Under the pieces are notes generated by a model, which saw only the letters and a list, made by a program, of their open reading frames with translations, had not been told where the DNA came from and did not search any database. From contig NZ_JBASBR010000001.1 in the NCBI RefSeq assembly GCF_049651205.1, positions 1-40,945 of the forward strand: 40,945 nucleotides of DNA. Direction: 5' to 3'. Origin of the DNA: Castellaniella sp049651205. GTDB lineage: Bacteria > Pseudomonadota > Gammaproteobacteria > Burkholderiales > Burkholderiaceae_B. This document shows positions 34,287 to 40,945 of this stretch, piece by piece. Within the stretch, counting starts at the first letter, position 1. Each line of letters starts with the position of its first letter. A program made the position numbers and the translations under genes.

Positions 34287-35699
34287 ATGGCTGATGAAAA
34301 CGTCACCATCATTGCAAGATCCGCGCGGCCATCCGACGGTGACGACGAACTGACCCGCCTGTTCAGTGCGTATACGATATGCGCAACGATCTGGCTGATC
34401 TTTGCCACTGCGGTAGGTGTCCTGCTTTCGTTAAAACTCGTGTCACCAGAACTGGCCACCGCACCGGCCCTGACATTTGGGCGCCTGCGCCCCATCCACA
34501 CCAACGATACCTTTTATGCCTGGGCCAGCCCGGCGCTGATCGGCCTTGCCCTCTATATCTCTGCAAAGAGCTCTGGCACACGCCTCTACAGCGCGAAGCT
34601 GGCGTGGGCAACACTGGTGCTGCTAAATGTCGCAGCCATTGCCGGGACGGTTACGCTGGATCTGGGCTACAACAACGGCGGCCAGGAATATCGCGAATGG
34701 CTGTGGTGGATCCGCGCCATCCTGGGCGCCGGCCTGGTGACTGCTGCGTGGAACATGATTGCCACGGTGGCGCACCGCGAAGGCAAGGATATCTACCTGT
34801 CCAATTGGTACACCATCGGCGGCACTTTGTGGACGATTGTCATTGTGGTGGTGACGATGGTGCCCTGGTACCAGCACGGGTTGGGGCAGGTTGCGGTTCA
34901 GGGCTACTACATGCATAACGCCGTGGGCATGTGGTTCACGCCGCTGTCGCTGGGTGTTTTTTATTACGCCCTGCCCAAGTTGATGAACCGGCCCATCTAT
35001 TCGTACTCGTTGGGGATCTTTGCGTTTTGGACAAACCTGGCGTTTTACCCGCTGCTGGGCGCGCACCATTTTCTATTTAGCCCCTTGCCGTGGTGGCTGC
35101 AGACAACCGCCATCGTTGCCAGCGTGGCGATGCTGGTGCCCGTGTGGGGCGGCAGTGCCAATTATTTGATGACCATGCGCGGGCGCCCCGAGCGCATGCG
35201 CCGCACTCCGGCCATGTTCATCCTGGTGGGTGTGCTGGGCTATCTGTTGGGGTCTACCCAGGGCACGGTCGAGGCCTTCCGGTCCGTGCAGGCAATGTGG
35301 CACTTCACCAATTACACCGTGGGCCACTCCCACCTGACGATGTACGGGTTTGTCACTTTTGCGATCTGGGGCGGCATCTACGCGCTGCTGCCCAAGGCAA
35401 CCGGCAAGGCGCCCAATAACCTGCTGCTGGGGATTCATTTCTGGCTGGCCACGGTTGGCATCATCGTGTACGTGCTGGCATTGTCCATCGGCGGTTCGAT
35501 ACAGGGGCTGGACTGGATACACGGTGCGCCGTTCATTCAGTCGGTGGTGGATATGGGGCCTTACTGGCTGTGGCGTTCTGTGGGGGGCACCTTGATGTTT
35601 CTAAGCCACCTGGTGTTTGCGTGGAATGTCTGGACGATGACGTATCGGGGCTCGTCCACGGCTGCGCAGACCTCCATCCCCCTGCCGGCGGAGGCCTGA
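34287..35699 (+). CDS. Haem-copper oxidase subunit I, divergent CcoN (cbb3) type
   Basis: A 470-residue polytopic protein with about twelve helices, the catalytic subunit of a C-family oxygen reductase. Expected ligands are visible: H71 in HTNDTFYAW (low-spin haem b), H210 (Cu-B), H260 and H261 in GAHHF (Cu-B), H347 and H349 in TVGHSHLTMYG (haem b3 and haem b). Y254, six residues before H260, matches the cross-linked active-site tyrosine of CcoN and argues for oxygen rather than nitric oxide reduction. Q325 sits where typical CcoN has the conserved Glu of TFEGP. GGGAG precedes ATG 34287. It starts a four-gene operon. Confidence 0.82.
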   Translation: MADENVTIIARSARPSDGDDELTRLFSAYTICATIWLIFATAVGVLLSLKLVSPELATAPALTFGRLRPIHTNDTFYAWASPALIGLALYISAKSSGTRLYSAKLAWATLVLLNVAAIAGTVTLDLGYNNGGQEYREWLWWIRAILGAGLVTAAWNMIATVAHREGKDIYLSNWYTIGGTLWTIVIVVVTMVPWYQHGLGQVAVQGYYMHNAVGMWFTPLSLGVFYYALPKLMNRPIYSYSLGIFAFWTNLAFYPLLGAHHFLFSPLPWWLQTTAIVASVAMLVPVWGGSANYLMTMRGRPERMRRTPAMFILVGVLGYLLGSTQGTVEAFRSVQAMWHFTNYTVGHSHLTMYGFVTFAIWGGIYALLPKATGKAPNNLLLGIHFWLATVGIIVYVLALSIGGSIQGLDWIHGAPFIQSVVDMGPYWLWRSVGGTLMFLSHLVFAWNVWTMTYRGSSTAAQTSIPLPAEA

Positions 35700-35703
35700 G
35701 ACC

Positions 35704-36687
35704 ATGAATAAACTTATTGCCATTGCGGGTGGCTCGACACTGCTCTATATCGTTTTGTCGGTACTGATGGCGGTTTTGCCCGGCATCGAGTTATCGCAAG
35801 TGCCACCCGGGCCGGAGGTCAATCAACTGACCCTGTGGCAGCAAAAGGGCAGGCAGGTTTACATCAGCGAAGGCTGTGTCTATTGCCATACCCAGCAGGT
35901 CAGGCCGCAAGCCATCGATCGCGTGTTTGGCCGGCCATCGGCGCCTGGGGATTTTGCCTACCAGACCCCCGAGCTGCTGGCATCCGAGCGCACCGGGCCA
36001 GATCTGACCAATATCGGCAAGCGCCAATCCAGCAAGATCTGGCAGTACATCCATCTGTATGATCCGCGTGCCGTCGTGCCGCAGTCGGTCATGCCGTCGT
36101 TTCCTGCGTTGTTCAAGCTTGTGGCGCAGGCCCCGCAGGGCACGCAGCCCGTGCCTGTGCCCAAGGCCTATGCGCCGGCCCATGGCGTGGTGATTCCCAG
36201 CCCCGATGCCCAGGCCCTGGTGGCGTATCTGTTGTCCCTGAAGCAGCCCGCACTGCCCAATACCCAGGCTGCCGGTGCGCCCGCCGCCGCGGCGCAGGCG
36301 CCAACAGGTGCGACGACGGCGGCCGGGCCTACAGGCAGTAAGGGTGCAAGCACCTTTAACGCTGCGGATGGTGCGAAGCTGTTTGCATCCACCTGCGCCG
36401 CCTGCCATGGCGCGCAAGGGGCAGGGGTTCCGGGTGTGTTCCCCCCGTTGGCGCAAAATCCGGTGGTCAATGCTAAAGACCCCACCGAGCATATCCACGT
36501 CGTCTTGCACGGCCTGCACGGCAGGGTTATCAATGGCATTACTTATGCCGCGCAAATGCCGTCCTTTGAATCCCAGTTAAGCGACAGCCAAATTGCCGAC
36601 ATCATCGATCACGAACGGACCTCCTGGGGTAATCAGGCGCCAACCGTGACTGCGAAAGACGTGGCTGCCGTACGGGCTAAAAAATAG
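35704..36687 (+). CDS. Dihaem cytochrome c: CcoO domain fused to a second cytochrome c domain
   Basis: A 327-residue membrane-anchored protein with one N-terminal helix. The first domain is CcoO-like: GCVYCHTQQVRP (haem c at C58/C61/H62), RTGPDLTNIG, and VVPQSVMPSF with axial M130. An Ala/Pro/Thr-rich linker (about 180-220) leads to a second cytochrome c domain with CAACH (C231-H235) and axial Met in AQMPSF (M285). It would carry electrons from a donor to CcoN and seems to replace both CcoO and CcoP. It begins four bases after the CcoN stop. Confidence 0.85.
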   Translation: MNKLIAIAGGSTLLYIVLSVLMAVLPGIELSQVPPGPEVNQLTLWQQKGRQVYISEGCVYCHTQQVRPQAIDRVFGRPSAPGDFAYQTPELLASERTGPDLTNIGKRQSSKIWQYIHLYDPRAVVPQSVMPSFPALFKLVAQAPQGTQPVPVPKAYAPAHGVVIPSPDAQALVAYLLSLKQPALPNTQAAGAPAAAAQAPTGATTAAGPTGSKGASTFNAADGAKLFASTCAACHGAQGAGVPGVFPPLAQNPVVNAKDPTEHIHVVLHGLHGRVINGITYAAQMPSFESQLSDSQIADIIDHERTSWGNQAPTVTAKDVAAVRAKK

Positions 36688-36699
36688 GAGGCCTGCATC

Positions 36700-36867
36700 A
36701 TGATAATGGACAGTTTTGCAAACCATTTGATCGGCAATCTGATCATTATTGCTGTCTTTGGGTTGGGTGCCATCGGGTGTTTTGTTGCCGCCATCATCAT
36801 GCTGGTCAAGCCTGGCGAGCAGGATAAAAATCACCCGAAATATCTGATCATGGATGATGATCGATAA
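36700..36867 (+). CDS. Small single-helix membrane protein of the oxidase operon
   Basis: A 55-residue protein with one long hydrophobic segment (LIIIAVFGLGAIGCFVAAII), then a charged tail ending HPKYLIMDDDR. AGGAGG lies eight bases before ATG 36700, strong support for translation. It ends 13 bases before the next gene. Its place and size recall CcoQ, but it has no clear CcoQ sequence, so the name is not assigned. Confidence 0.75.
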   Translation: MIMDSFANHLIGNLIIIAVFGLGAIGCFVAAIIMLVKPGEQDKNHPKYLIMDDDR

Positions 36868-36880
36868 AGGAATCAAGGTC

Positions 36881-37330
36881 ATGGAAGAAGAATCCCGCAT
36901 CCGCATTTACCTGGATGACCGCCCGGATCCCATCGCGGATTACGAGCCGCCAGTTACCGTTAGCCTGGACACGCATGCATTGCCGGACGGCCCGCATCGC
37001 CTGCATATCGAGGCGCGCAGCCACAGTGGGCGCATTGGTGTGCGCGAGGTGCCGTTTCAGGTGCGCAATGGTCCGGGCATCACCTTGACAGGACTGCGCA
37101 GCGACTCGGTCGTGCATGGCGACCTGAGCTTTACCGTCAATGCCTTTGGCGCAGAAGAGCGGTTCGAACCTCGTCGCGCCGAGTCGCCCTCGCCGATACC
37201 GGTATGGCTATGGGTGCTGTCGCTGATCATCGTCGCGTGGTCCGCATGGTATGTGGCTGTGCAGTGGGAGCCACCCGCGCCATTTGCCAGTACACCAACC
37301 TACGTCCACGGCACGATGTGGCAGCATTGA
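36881..37330 (+). CDS. C-terminally anchored protein with an Ig-like domain, oxidase operon
   Basis: A 149-residue protein with a soluble N-terminal part followed by one hydrophobic helix (VWLWVLSLIIVAWSAWYVAV) and a short tail rich in Pro, Thr and His. Residues 30-75 (SLDTHALPDGPHRLHIEARSHSGRIGVREVPFQV) have the alternating strand pattern of a bacterial Ig-like domain. There is no signal peptide, so this domain would lie in the cytoplasm if the helix inserts in the usual tail-anchored way. AAGGA precedes ATG 36881. It closes the oxidase operon; function unknown. Confidence 0.7.
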   Translation: MEEESRIRIYLDDRPDPIADYEPPVTVSLDTHALPDGPHRLHIEARSHSGRIGVREVPFQVRNGPGITLTGLRSDSVVHGDLSFTVNAFGAEERFEPRRAESPSPIPVWLWVLSLIIVAWSAWYVAVQWEPPAPFASTPTYVHGTMWQH

Positions 37331-37465
37331 CTTGACTCTGGATCTCCTTGACCCTTATGGCGCCCTAGATGCAGGAGAGCAAATTCCGGGCGGCGCCAAG
37401 GCGGTCTTCAAGGTGCTACCCTTGGATAGAATATGTCAGTTGCAATCTATTGGTAGGAGCTTCAC

Positions 37466-38113
37466 ATGGTCACCCGTATCAAGATCGATTTCGTCTCCGA
37501 CGTGTCTTGTCCCTGGTGCGCGGTGGGGTTGGGCTCGCTGGAGCAGGCATTGTCCAGGATCGAGGGCGAAATCGAAGCAGAACTTCATTTCCAACCCTTT
37601 GAGCTGAACCCGGACATGCCGCCCGAAGGGCAGGATACCGTCGAGCGTCTATCGCGCAAGTACGGTATGACGCCAGAACAGGTTCGCCAAAATGGCGAAC
37701 TCATCACGGCACGGGGCCGCGAGGTCGGCTTCACCTTCAACATGGACAAGCGCACGCATACGTACAACACCTTCGATGCGCATCGGCTTTTGCATTGGGC
37801 GGGCCTTGAAGGGCACCAGCTGGCATTGAAGCATGCGCTCTTGAAGGCGTATTTCACGGACGGCGAGAATCCCAGCGATCACGAGACTCTGATCAGGTTG
37901 TGCCGCGAGTCGGGGTTAAACCAGGATCGCGCACGCGAGATTCTAAACTCCGACGAGTATTCGGCGGACGTACGATCGCGTGAACGGTTTTACACCCAGC
38001 AGGGTATCAATTCTGTCCCTTCCATCATCCTGAACGACCGGCACCTGATCCAGGGCGGCCAGCCCCCCGAGACATTCGAGCAGGCGTTGCGGCAGGTGGC
38101 TGGTGCCGGGTAA
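37466..38113 (+). CDS. DsbA-family oxidoreductase, FrnE-like
   Basis: A 215-residue thioredoxin-fold protein with the redox motif SCPWC (C15-C18) and an inserted helical domain. The C-terminal GINSVPSIILNDRHLIQGGQPPE carries the cis-Pro loop and fits the FrnE/2-hydroxychromene-2-carboxylate isomerase-like subgroup of DsbA proteins. It has no signal peptide, so it acts in the cytoplasm. AGGAG lies six bases before the ATG. It stands 135 bases after the oxidase operon and is probably a separate unit. Confidence 0.88.
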   Translation: MVTRIKIDFVSDVSCPWCAVGLGSLEQALSRIEGEIEAELHFQPFELNPDMPPEGQDTVERLSRKYGMTPEQVRQNGELITARGREVGFTFNMDKRTHTYNTFDAHRLLHWAGLEGHQLALKHALLKAYFTDGENPSDHETLIRLCRESGLNQDRAREILNSDEYSADVRSRERFYTQQGINSVPSIILNDRHLIQGGQPPETFEQALRQVAGAG

Positions 38114-38202
38114 ATCTCAGGGAATCTCCGCTCCCGTGCGTCTGTGCCCCAAGGCTGCCCTGAAAGCACGTTTCGCCAAGTTGCTTCGTGGCGCTTCTTC
38201 TT

Positions 38203-38640
38203 TCATTCAGCCAACGTGACGTTCACCATCCACGGCGTGCCGAAGCGATCTCGGGTCATGCCAAAGCCCGGTGACCAGAAGGTTTTGGCAAACGGCATCA
38301 CGACCTGACCACCTTGTGCCAGCGCGTCAAACAGGCGCTGGCCTTCGGCTGTGTCGGCTGCATGGATTGAGACCCACGTGCCTTGCGGCGCCTGATAGCC
38401 GCCGCAAGCGGTGTCCGCACCTGGCATGGCGTCGGACCCGAACAGTGATTGGTCTCCCATTTGCAGATGCACATGCATGATGCGCTGCCGGGCCGATTCG
38501 GGGATAGGCGGCATATCGGCGGTAGGCGGGATTTCGCCGAAGGTGCCTTGGTAGACGATGGTGCCGTTGAACAGTTTGGCGTAGAAGGCAAAGGCCTCGG
38601 CGCACTCGCCGTCGAAATTGAGATAGGGGGTGAGCTGCAT
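38203..38640 (-). CDS. VOC-family protein, PhnB/DUF3995-like glyoxalase fold
   Basis: A 145-residue vicinal-oxygen-chelate protein of the 3-demethylubiquinone methyltransferase-like/PhnB type. MQLTPYLNFDGECAEAFAFYAKLF at the start and FGMTRDRFGTPWMVNV at the end are the usual repeat signatures. Its chemical role is unknown. GGGAG precedes ATG 38640; the longer frame upstream runs through the TetR operators. It is divergent from the TetR gene and is the likely target of that repressor. Confidence 0.88.
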   Translation of the reverse strand: MQLTPYLNFDGECAEAFAFYAKLFNGTIVYQGTFGEIPPTADMPPIPESARQRIMHVHLQMGDQSLFGSDAMPGADTACGGYQAPQGTWVSIHAADTAEGQRLFDALAQGGQVVMPFAKTFWSPGFGMTRDRFGTPWMVNVTLAE

Positions 38641-38675
38641 CAGGATCTCCCAGGATTTCCGTGAATGATGAGGGT

Positions 38676-38690
38676 GTGGACGCTGTACAC
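38676..38690. promoter_or_regulatory. TetR operator 1
   Basis: GTGGACGCTGTACAC is an imperfect palindrome (GTGGAC with GTACAC around GCT), one base different from the second site 38 bp to the right. It lies just upstream of the VOC gene. Confidence 0.65.
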
Positions 38691-38713
38691 TTAGTGTTAA
38701 TATGAAAGCCTGA

Positions 38714-38728
38714 GTGGACGCTGTCCAC
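38714..38728. promoter_or_regulatory. TetR operator 2
   Basis: GTGGACGCTGTCCAC is a perfect palindrome around GCT, upstream of the TetR ATG. The two near-identical copies, in a divergent promoter region, are the expected TetR autoregulation sites. Confidence 0.7.
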
Positions 38729-38745
38729 ATAAAAATTGTTTCTAA

Positions 38746-39417
38746 ATGTCGGATGATCCTTTGCGCCCGGCCCGCCGCACCTATAGACACGGGAACCTGC
38801 GGGCCGCGCTGCTTGAAGCGGGTGTCGCGCTGGCGCGCGAGGGTGGGCCTGATGCCGTGGTGCTGCGCGAAGTGACGCGGTGCGCAGGTGTGGTGCCAAA
38901 CGCGGCCTATCGCCATTTTGCGAACCATCAAGCGTTGTTCGAGGCGGTGCGAGGGGTCGCGCTATCGCAACTGGCGTACGCCATCGAGGCCGAGATCAAT
39001 GCGGTGCAACCCCTGGACGATCCGCGTTTGCGCGCGCGGGCTTCTTTTCGCGGTGTGGGGCTGGGCTATTTGCGCTTTGCGCGTCAGGAGCCTGGCCTGT
39101 TCCGCACTGCCTTTGCGGCACAGCCATTCGACTTGAACGAAACTCCCCACTCTGACCATGAGTCGGCACAAGGTGCCAGCGGCCTGGATCCCTTCCAGTT
39201 GCTGGGCCAAGCCCTGGACGGAATGGTCGATGCGGGTCTGATGCTCCCCGCACGTCGCGCCGGAGCAGAGTGGATGGCGTGGTCGGCTGTTCACGGCATG
39301 GCGTTCTTGGTGCTTAACGGCCCCTTGCGGGGCCAGGGCGAAACCGAACACCAGGCGCTCGCCGAACAGTTGGTGGCGATGGTTGAGCGAGGGTTGCTGG
39401 CGGAGCTGGGTGGTTGA
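38746..39417 (+). CDS. TetR-family transcriptional regulator
   Basis: A 223-residue TetR repressor. The N-terminal helix-turn-helix is VVLREVTRCAGVVPNAAYRHFANHQALFEAV, and the C-terminal ligand domain contains LRARASFRGVGLGYLRFARQEPGLFRTAF, typical of the TetR_C_33 (WHG) group. No ribosome site is clear. It is divergent from the VOC gene across two palindromic operators. Confidence 0.9.
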   Translation: MSDDPLRPARRTYRHGNLRAALLEAGVALAREGGPDAVVLREVTRCAGVVPNAAYRHFANHQALFEAVRGVALSQLAYAIEAEINAVQPLDDPRLRARASFRGVGLGYLRFARQEPGLFRTAFAAQPFDLNETPHSDHESAQGASGLDPFQLLGQALDGMVDAGLMLPARRAGAEWMAWSAVHGMAFLVLNGPLRGQGETEHQALAEQLVAMVERGLLAELGG

Positions 39418-39426
39418 TCAACCGCC

Positions 39427-39611
39427 TCACGCCCACACGATGTTATTGCTAGTTGTGGCTCGCACCGTTCTTGCTGAGACGACGGCCAGCGCTTCTGGAC
39501 TCAGGTGCAACCCCATGGGCACTGTGACGGCGGGGAAAGTGGGCGTGACGGTGTAGGTTCTGGTGAGGTACGGATGACTGCTTACGGCCAGGAGCAGACG
39601 TTCCCTTGGGT
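39427..39611 (-). pseudogene. Possible gene remnant, C-terminal 60 codons
   Basis: The 250-base gap before the HEPN gene has no good gene. A minus-strand frame from just after a TGA (39614-39612) reads RERLLLAVSSHPYLTRTYTV and continues TPTFPAVTVPMGLHLSPEAL to a TGA at 39427. Its composition is protein-like, and it may be the 3' end of a gene cut by insertion of the adjacent island. No family is recognised and a chance frame is not excluded. Confidence 0.3.
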
Positions 39612-39668
39612 TAAGTCAATGCCACACCAAAGCAGACAACTGCTAATTTCTGCTTTAATGAAAATAGG

Positions 39669-40550
39669 TTGGAGGAATTTCTTACCAAGTCCGCTTCGAC
39701 CCATAGAGCCTTCTTGTCTGCGCAATTTTCCGACCACCGCTCATTTGAAATAATAAAAGTGAATGCCTATTCAAGTAGAGCAGCCCGTTCGTTCAAGTCC
39801 TTCATCGGTGAGCTGACTGCCGTAGCGGCAGGCCTGCACGTTGGAATCCACGAGGTGATTCCCATCATCGAGGCAAATGATGTTGCGGATCCGTGGAAAG
39901 CAATGGCCGAGAAGCATGGTGTCGTCGTCGACGGTTTGAGATCACAGAAGATCATCCAGAGCACCGCGCGCTTGAACGTGGTAAGTCTATACAGTGGTTT
40001 TGATCTGTTTTTGGAAGAGGTTCGAGATGACTTCTTCCGGTTAAATGGGAGGCCCTGGGTTCAACACGATGGTGATGGGCCGTTCACATCTTTAGCTCGC
40101 AATACCCTTTCGCGACCGGAGGTGCACACAGCGCGCTTAGGAAAACACCGCATCGCAGCGATGGACTATTATCGTTTGGTGCGAAATGCTATCGCTCATC
40201 CAAGTAAAGATTCACTGGAAAAGGCCAAGGAATACTACGATAAGAATGCTGAGCTGCTTGATCAAGCACGTGTCGAGTATGGAATGCAGTCTGCGCCTAA
40301 TAGTATTAACCAACTGTCATTCCACGACGTCAAGTTGTTGGCTCAGGTGGGACTTGCTCTAACGAAGGCGATTGATGCTGAACTGGATCCCGGCGACGAA
40401 CGGCTGTTTGTAATGCTTGAGCTCAAACAGAGTGACCTGACGCATTCGTCCCAGCGCAAGCGCAATGCTTGGATTGGCAAGCTTCGGACTGATTATGGCG
40501 TTTCCGTGGCGAGAGCCGAAGGTATACTTGACAAGTTTTTGGCCCATTAG
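39669..40550 (+). CDS. HEPN-domain protein, putative ribonuclease
   Basis: A 293-residue mostly helical protein. R172-NAIA-H177 in YYRLVRNAIAHP matches the HEPN Rx4-6H active-site motif, preceded by a helix FDLFLEEVRDDFF, as in HEPN nucleases of toxin and defence systems. No MNT antitoxin or other partner gene is next to it. The only start in the right place is TTG 39669; a GGAGG lies just inside this start, so the 5' end is uncertain. Codon use looks less GC-rich than in neighbours. Its last ten bases (stop TAG 40548-40550) are the first bases of a tRNA-like RNA gene, and an ISL3 element follows, suggesting a mobile island. Confidence 0.65.
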   Translation: MEEFLTKSASTHRAFLSAQFSDHRSFEIIKVNAYSSRAARSFKSFIGELTAVAAGLHVGIHEVIPIIEANDVADPWKAMAEKHGVVVDGLRSQKIIQSTARLNVVSLYSGFDLFLEEVRDDFFRLNGRPWVQHDGDGPFTSLARNTLSRPEVHTARLGKHRIAAMDYYRLVRNAIAHPSKDSLEKAKEYYDKNAELLDQARVEYGMQSAPNSINQLSFHDVKLLAQVGLALTKAIDAELDPGDERLFVMLELKQSDLTHSSQRKRNAWIGKLRTDYGVSVARAEGILDKFLAH

Positions 40551-40640
40551 CTTAACGGTCGAGCGTCCCCCTTCACAAGGTCACTTCGCAGTGCTCTTGT
40601 GAAGGGGCAGATCTTGGTTCAAATCCAAGATGGGCCACCA
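40541..40640 (+). ncRNA. tRNA-like RNA with greatly extended anticodon arm
   Basis: A 100-nt element with canonical acceptor GGCCCAT/ATGGGCC, D arm (GCTT/GAGC, loop with GG), T arm (CTTGG, loop TTCAAAT, CCAAG), five-base variable region CAGAT, discriminator A and encoded CCA. The anticodon arm is 42 nt instead of 17: CCCCTTCACAAG (40568-40579) pairs perfectly with CTTGTGAAGGGG (40596-40607), then CACT/AGTG caps on a TCGC loop. No normal seven-base anticodon loop is exposed. Removing 25 nt between two AAGG copies would leave a near-normal arm with TCA at the anticodon position but a C-A mismatch. It overlaps the HEPN stop. It could be a tRNA pseudogene, a decoy RNA or an attachment site. Confidence 0.7.
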
Positions 40641-40818
40641 CCGATTTTGATTCCGGTCACAAGCGGCTGACGTCTGTTTATGACTCCGTTGGGCTGACAC
40701 GGCATGCAGATAGCAGACGCAATGTGAATGGGGAGCGCTGATTTGTTTCCCGTCGTAGACCGAATGGGCGAATGCCTCCTTGTCGAACAGAAAGTGACCA
40801 AGGTGAGTGACTTCGCCG
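40641..40818. other. Non-coding stretch between tRNA-like gene and IS end
   Basis: About 180 bases with no gene I can support. A minus-strand frame through here is the antisense of the tRNA-like gene plus unrelated sequence. Confidence 0.5.
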
Positions 40819-40945
40819 GGCTCTACCCCATTAACGGGGGATGGGCATTCATCAGACACGGTTGATGACACCGTTCCAGCCGCATTGAGCCAAGACTCTC
40901 ATGCGGTAATTCTCAAAGTTTCTGAAACCATACGCCCGACGCGAG
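40819..40945 (-). mobile_element. End of an ISL3-family insertion sequence (partial)
   Basis: The 3' end of an ISL3-type transposase reaches into the window from the right. About 30 bases beyond its stop is GGCTCTACCCC (40819-40829), which resembles the terminal GGCTCT of ISL3-family inverted repeats and probably marks the element's end. The other end lies outside. Confidence 0.6.
40852..40945 (-). CDS. ISL3-family transposase, C-terminal fragment
   Basis: The last 30 codons read SRRAYGFRNFENYRMRVLAQ and end CGWNGVINRV, the characteristic C-terminus of ISL3-family DDE transposases (AYGFRNFxNYRxR). The rest lies off the right edge, so whether the element is intact is not known. Confidence 0.85.
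   Translation of the reverse strand, partial: SRRAYGFRNFENYRMRVLAQCGWNGVINRV

Noticed and set aside
34287..35699. Nitric oxide reductase subunit
   Set aside because: The active-site Tyr six residues before the HH pair, typical of cbb3 oxidases, is present; NO reductases lack it.
40541..40640. tRNA-Sec or UGA suppressor reading
   Set aside because: A TCA anticodon appears only if 25 nt are removed, with a C-A mismatch at 31-39 and C at 37; acceptor is 7 bp and there is no long variable arm.
40581..40871. 96-codon minus-strand frame
   Set aside because: It is the antisense of the tRNA-like gene at its end and has no protein-like features; no ribosome site.

Overview
The window looks like a chromosomal segment of a beta-proteobacterium of the Alcaligenaceae type (Bordetella, Achromobacter, Pusillimonas and relatives). 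The evidence is the GC-rich codon use, the order mnmG-rsmG-parA-parB followed by tRNA-Tyr, tRNA-Gly, tRNA-Thr and tuf, and the many TRAP, LysR and SDR genes. The assignment rests on gene order and protein character, not on a database search.

Positions 1-9000 appear to be the replication-origin neighbourhood. Leftward genes encode EF-Tu (partial), three tRNAs, ParB, ParA, RsmG, MnmG and a cold-shock protein. About 1 kb between mnmG and the cold-shock gene carries four parS-type ParB sites. The gap between an aminotransferase gene and a phosphoesterase gene (about 7568-7839) has two perfect DnaA boxes, one near-perfect box, a DnaA-trio-like TTA repeat and an AT-rich tract. It is the best oriC candidate here.

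Positions 9000-22000 hold a SAM-dependent methyltransferase, an MFS transporter, and a TRAP transporter (dctP, dctQ, dctM) in line with a full-length 5-oxoprolinase-type HyuA-HyuB protein, which suggests uptake and hydrolysis of pyroglutamate or a relative. A LysR regulator with a divergent FAD amine oxidase-type enzyme, a ChrR-like cupin and two small membrane proteins follow.

Positions 22000-26850 form a compact catabolic unit: an NCS2 nucleobase permease facing an ATZ/TRZ-type amidohydrolase, a TauE/SafE permease and a LacI-family regulator. Four copies of a CCCAAATCGATTTGGG-like palindrome lie in the divergent promoter region as two pairs, each 32 bp centre to centre. They are very likely the LacI operators.

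Positions 26800-39400 are mixed accessory genes: LysR regulators, SDRs (one reduced by two internal deletions), a GNAT enzyme, a PIN protein coupled to an ABC exporter, an unusual cbb3-like oxidase operon (CcoN-like subunit, CcoO fused to a second cytochrome c domain, a 55-residue membrane protein, and an Ig-like tail-anchored protein), a FrnE-type oxidoreductase, and a PhnB-like protein divergent from a TetR regulator with two palindromic operators.

Positions 39400-40945 look like a small mobile or defence island. It has a HEPN-domain protein whose last codons overlap a tRNA-like RNA gene. That RNA has normal acceptor, D and T arms and an encoded CCA, but a greatly extended anticodon arm. 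The end of an ISL3-family insertion sequence follows. The HEPN/tRNA-like pair is the most unusual thing in the window.
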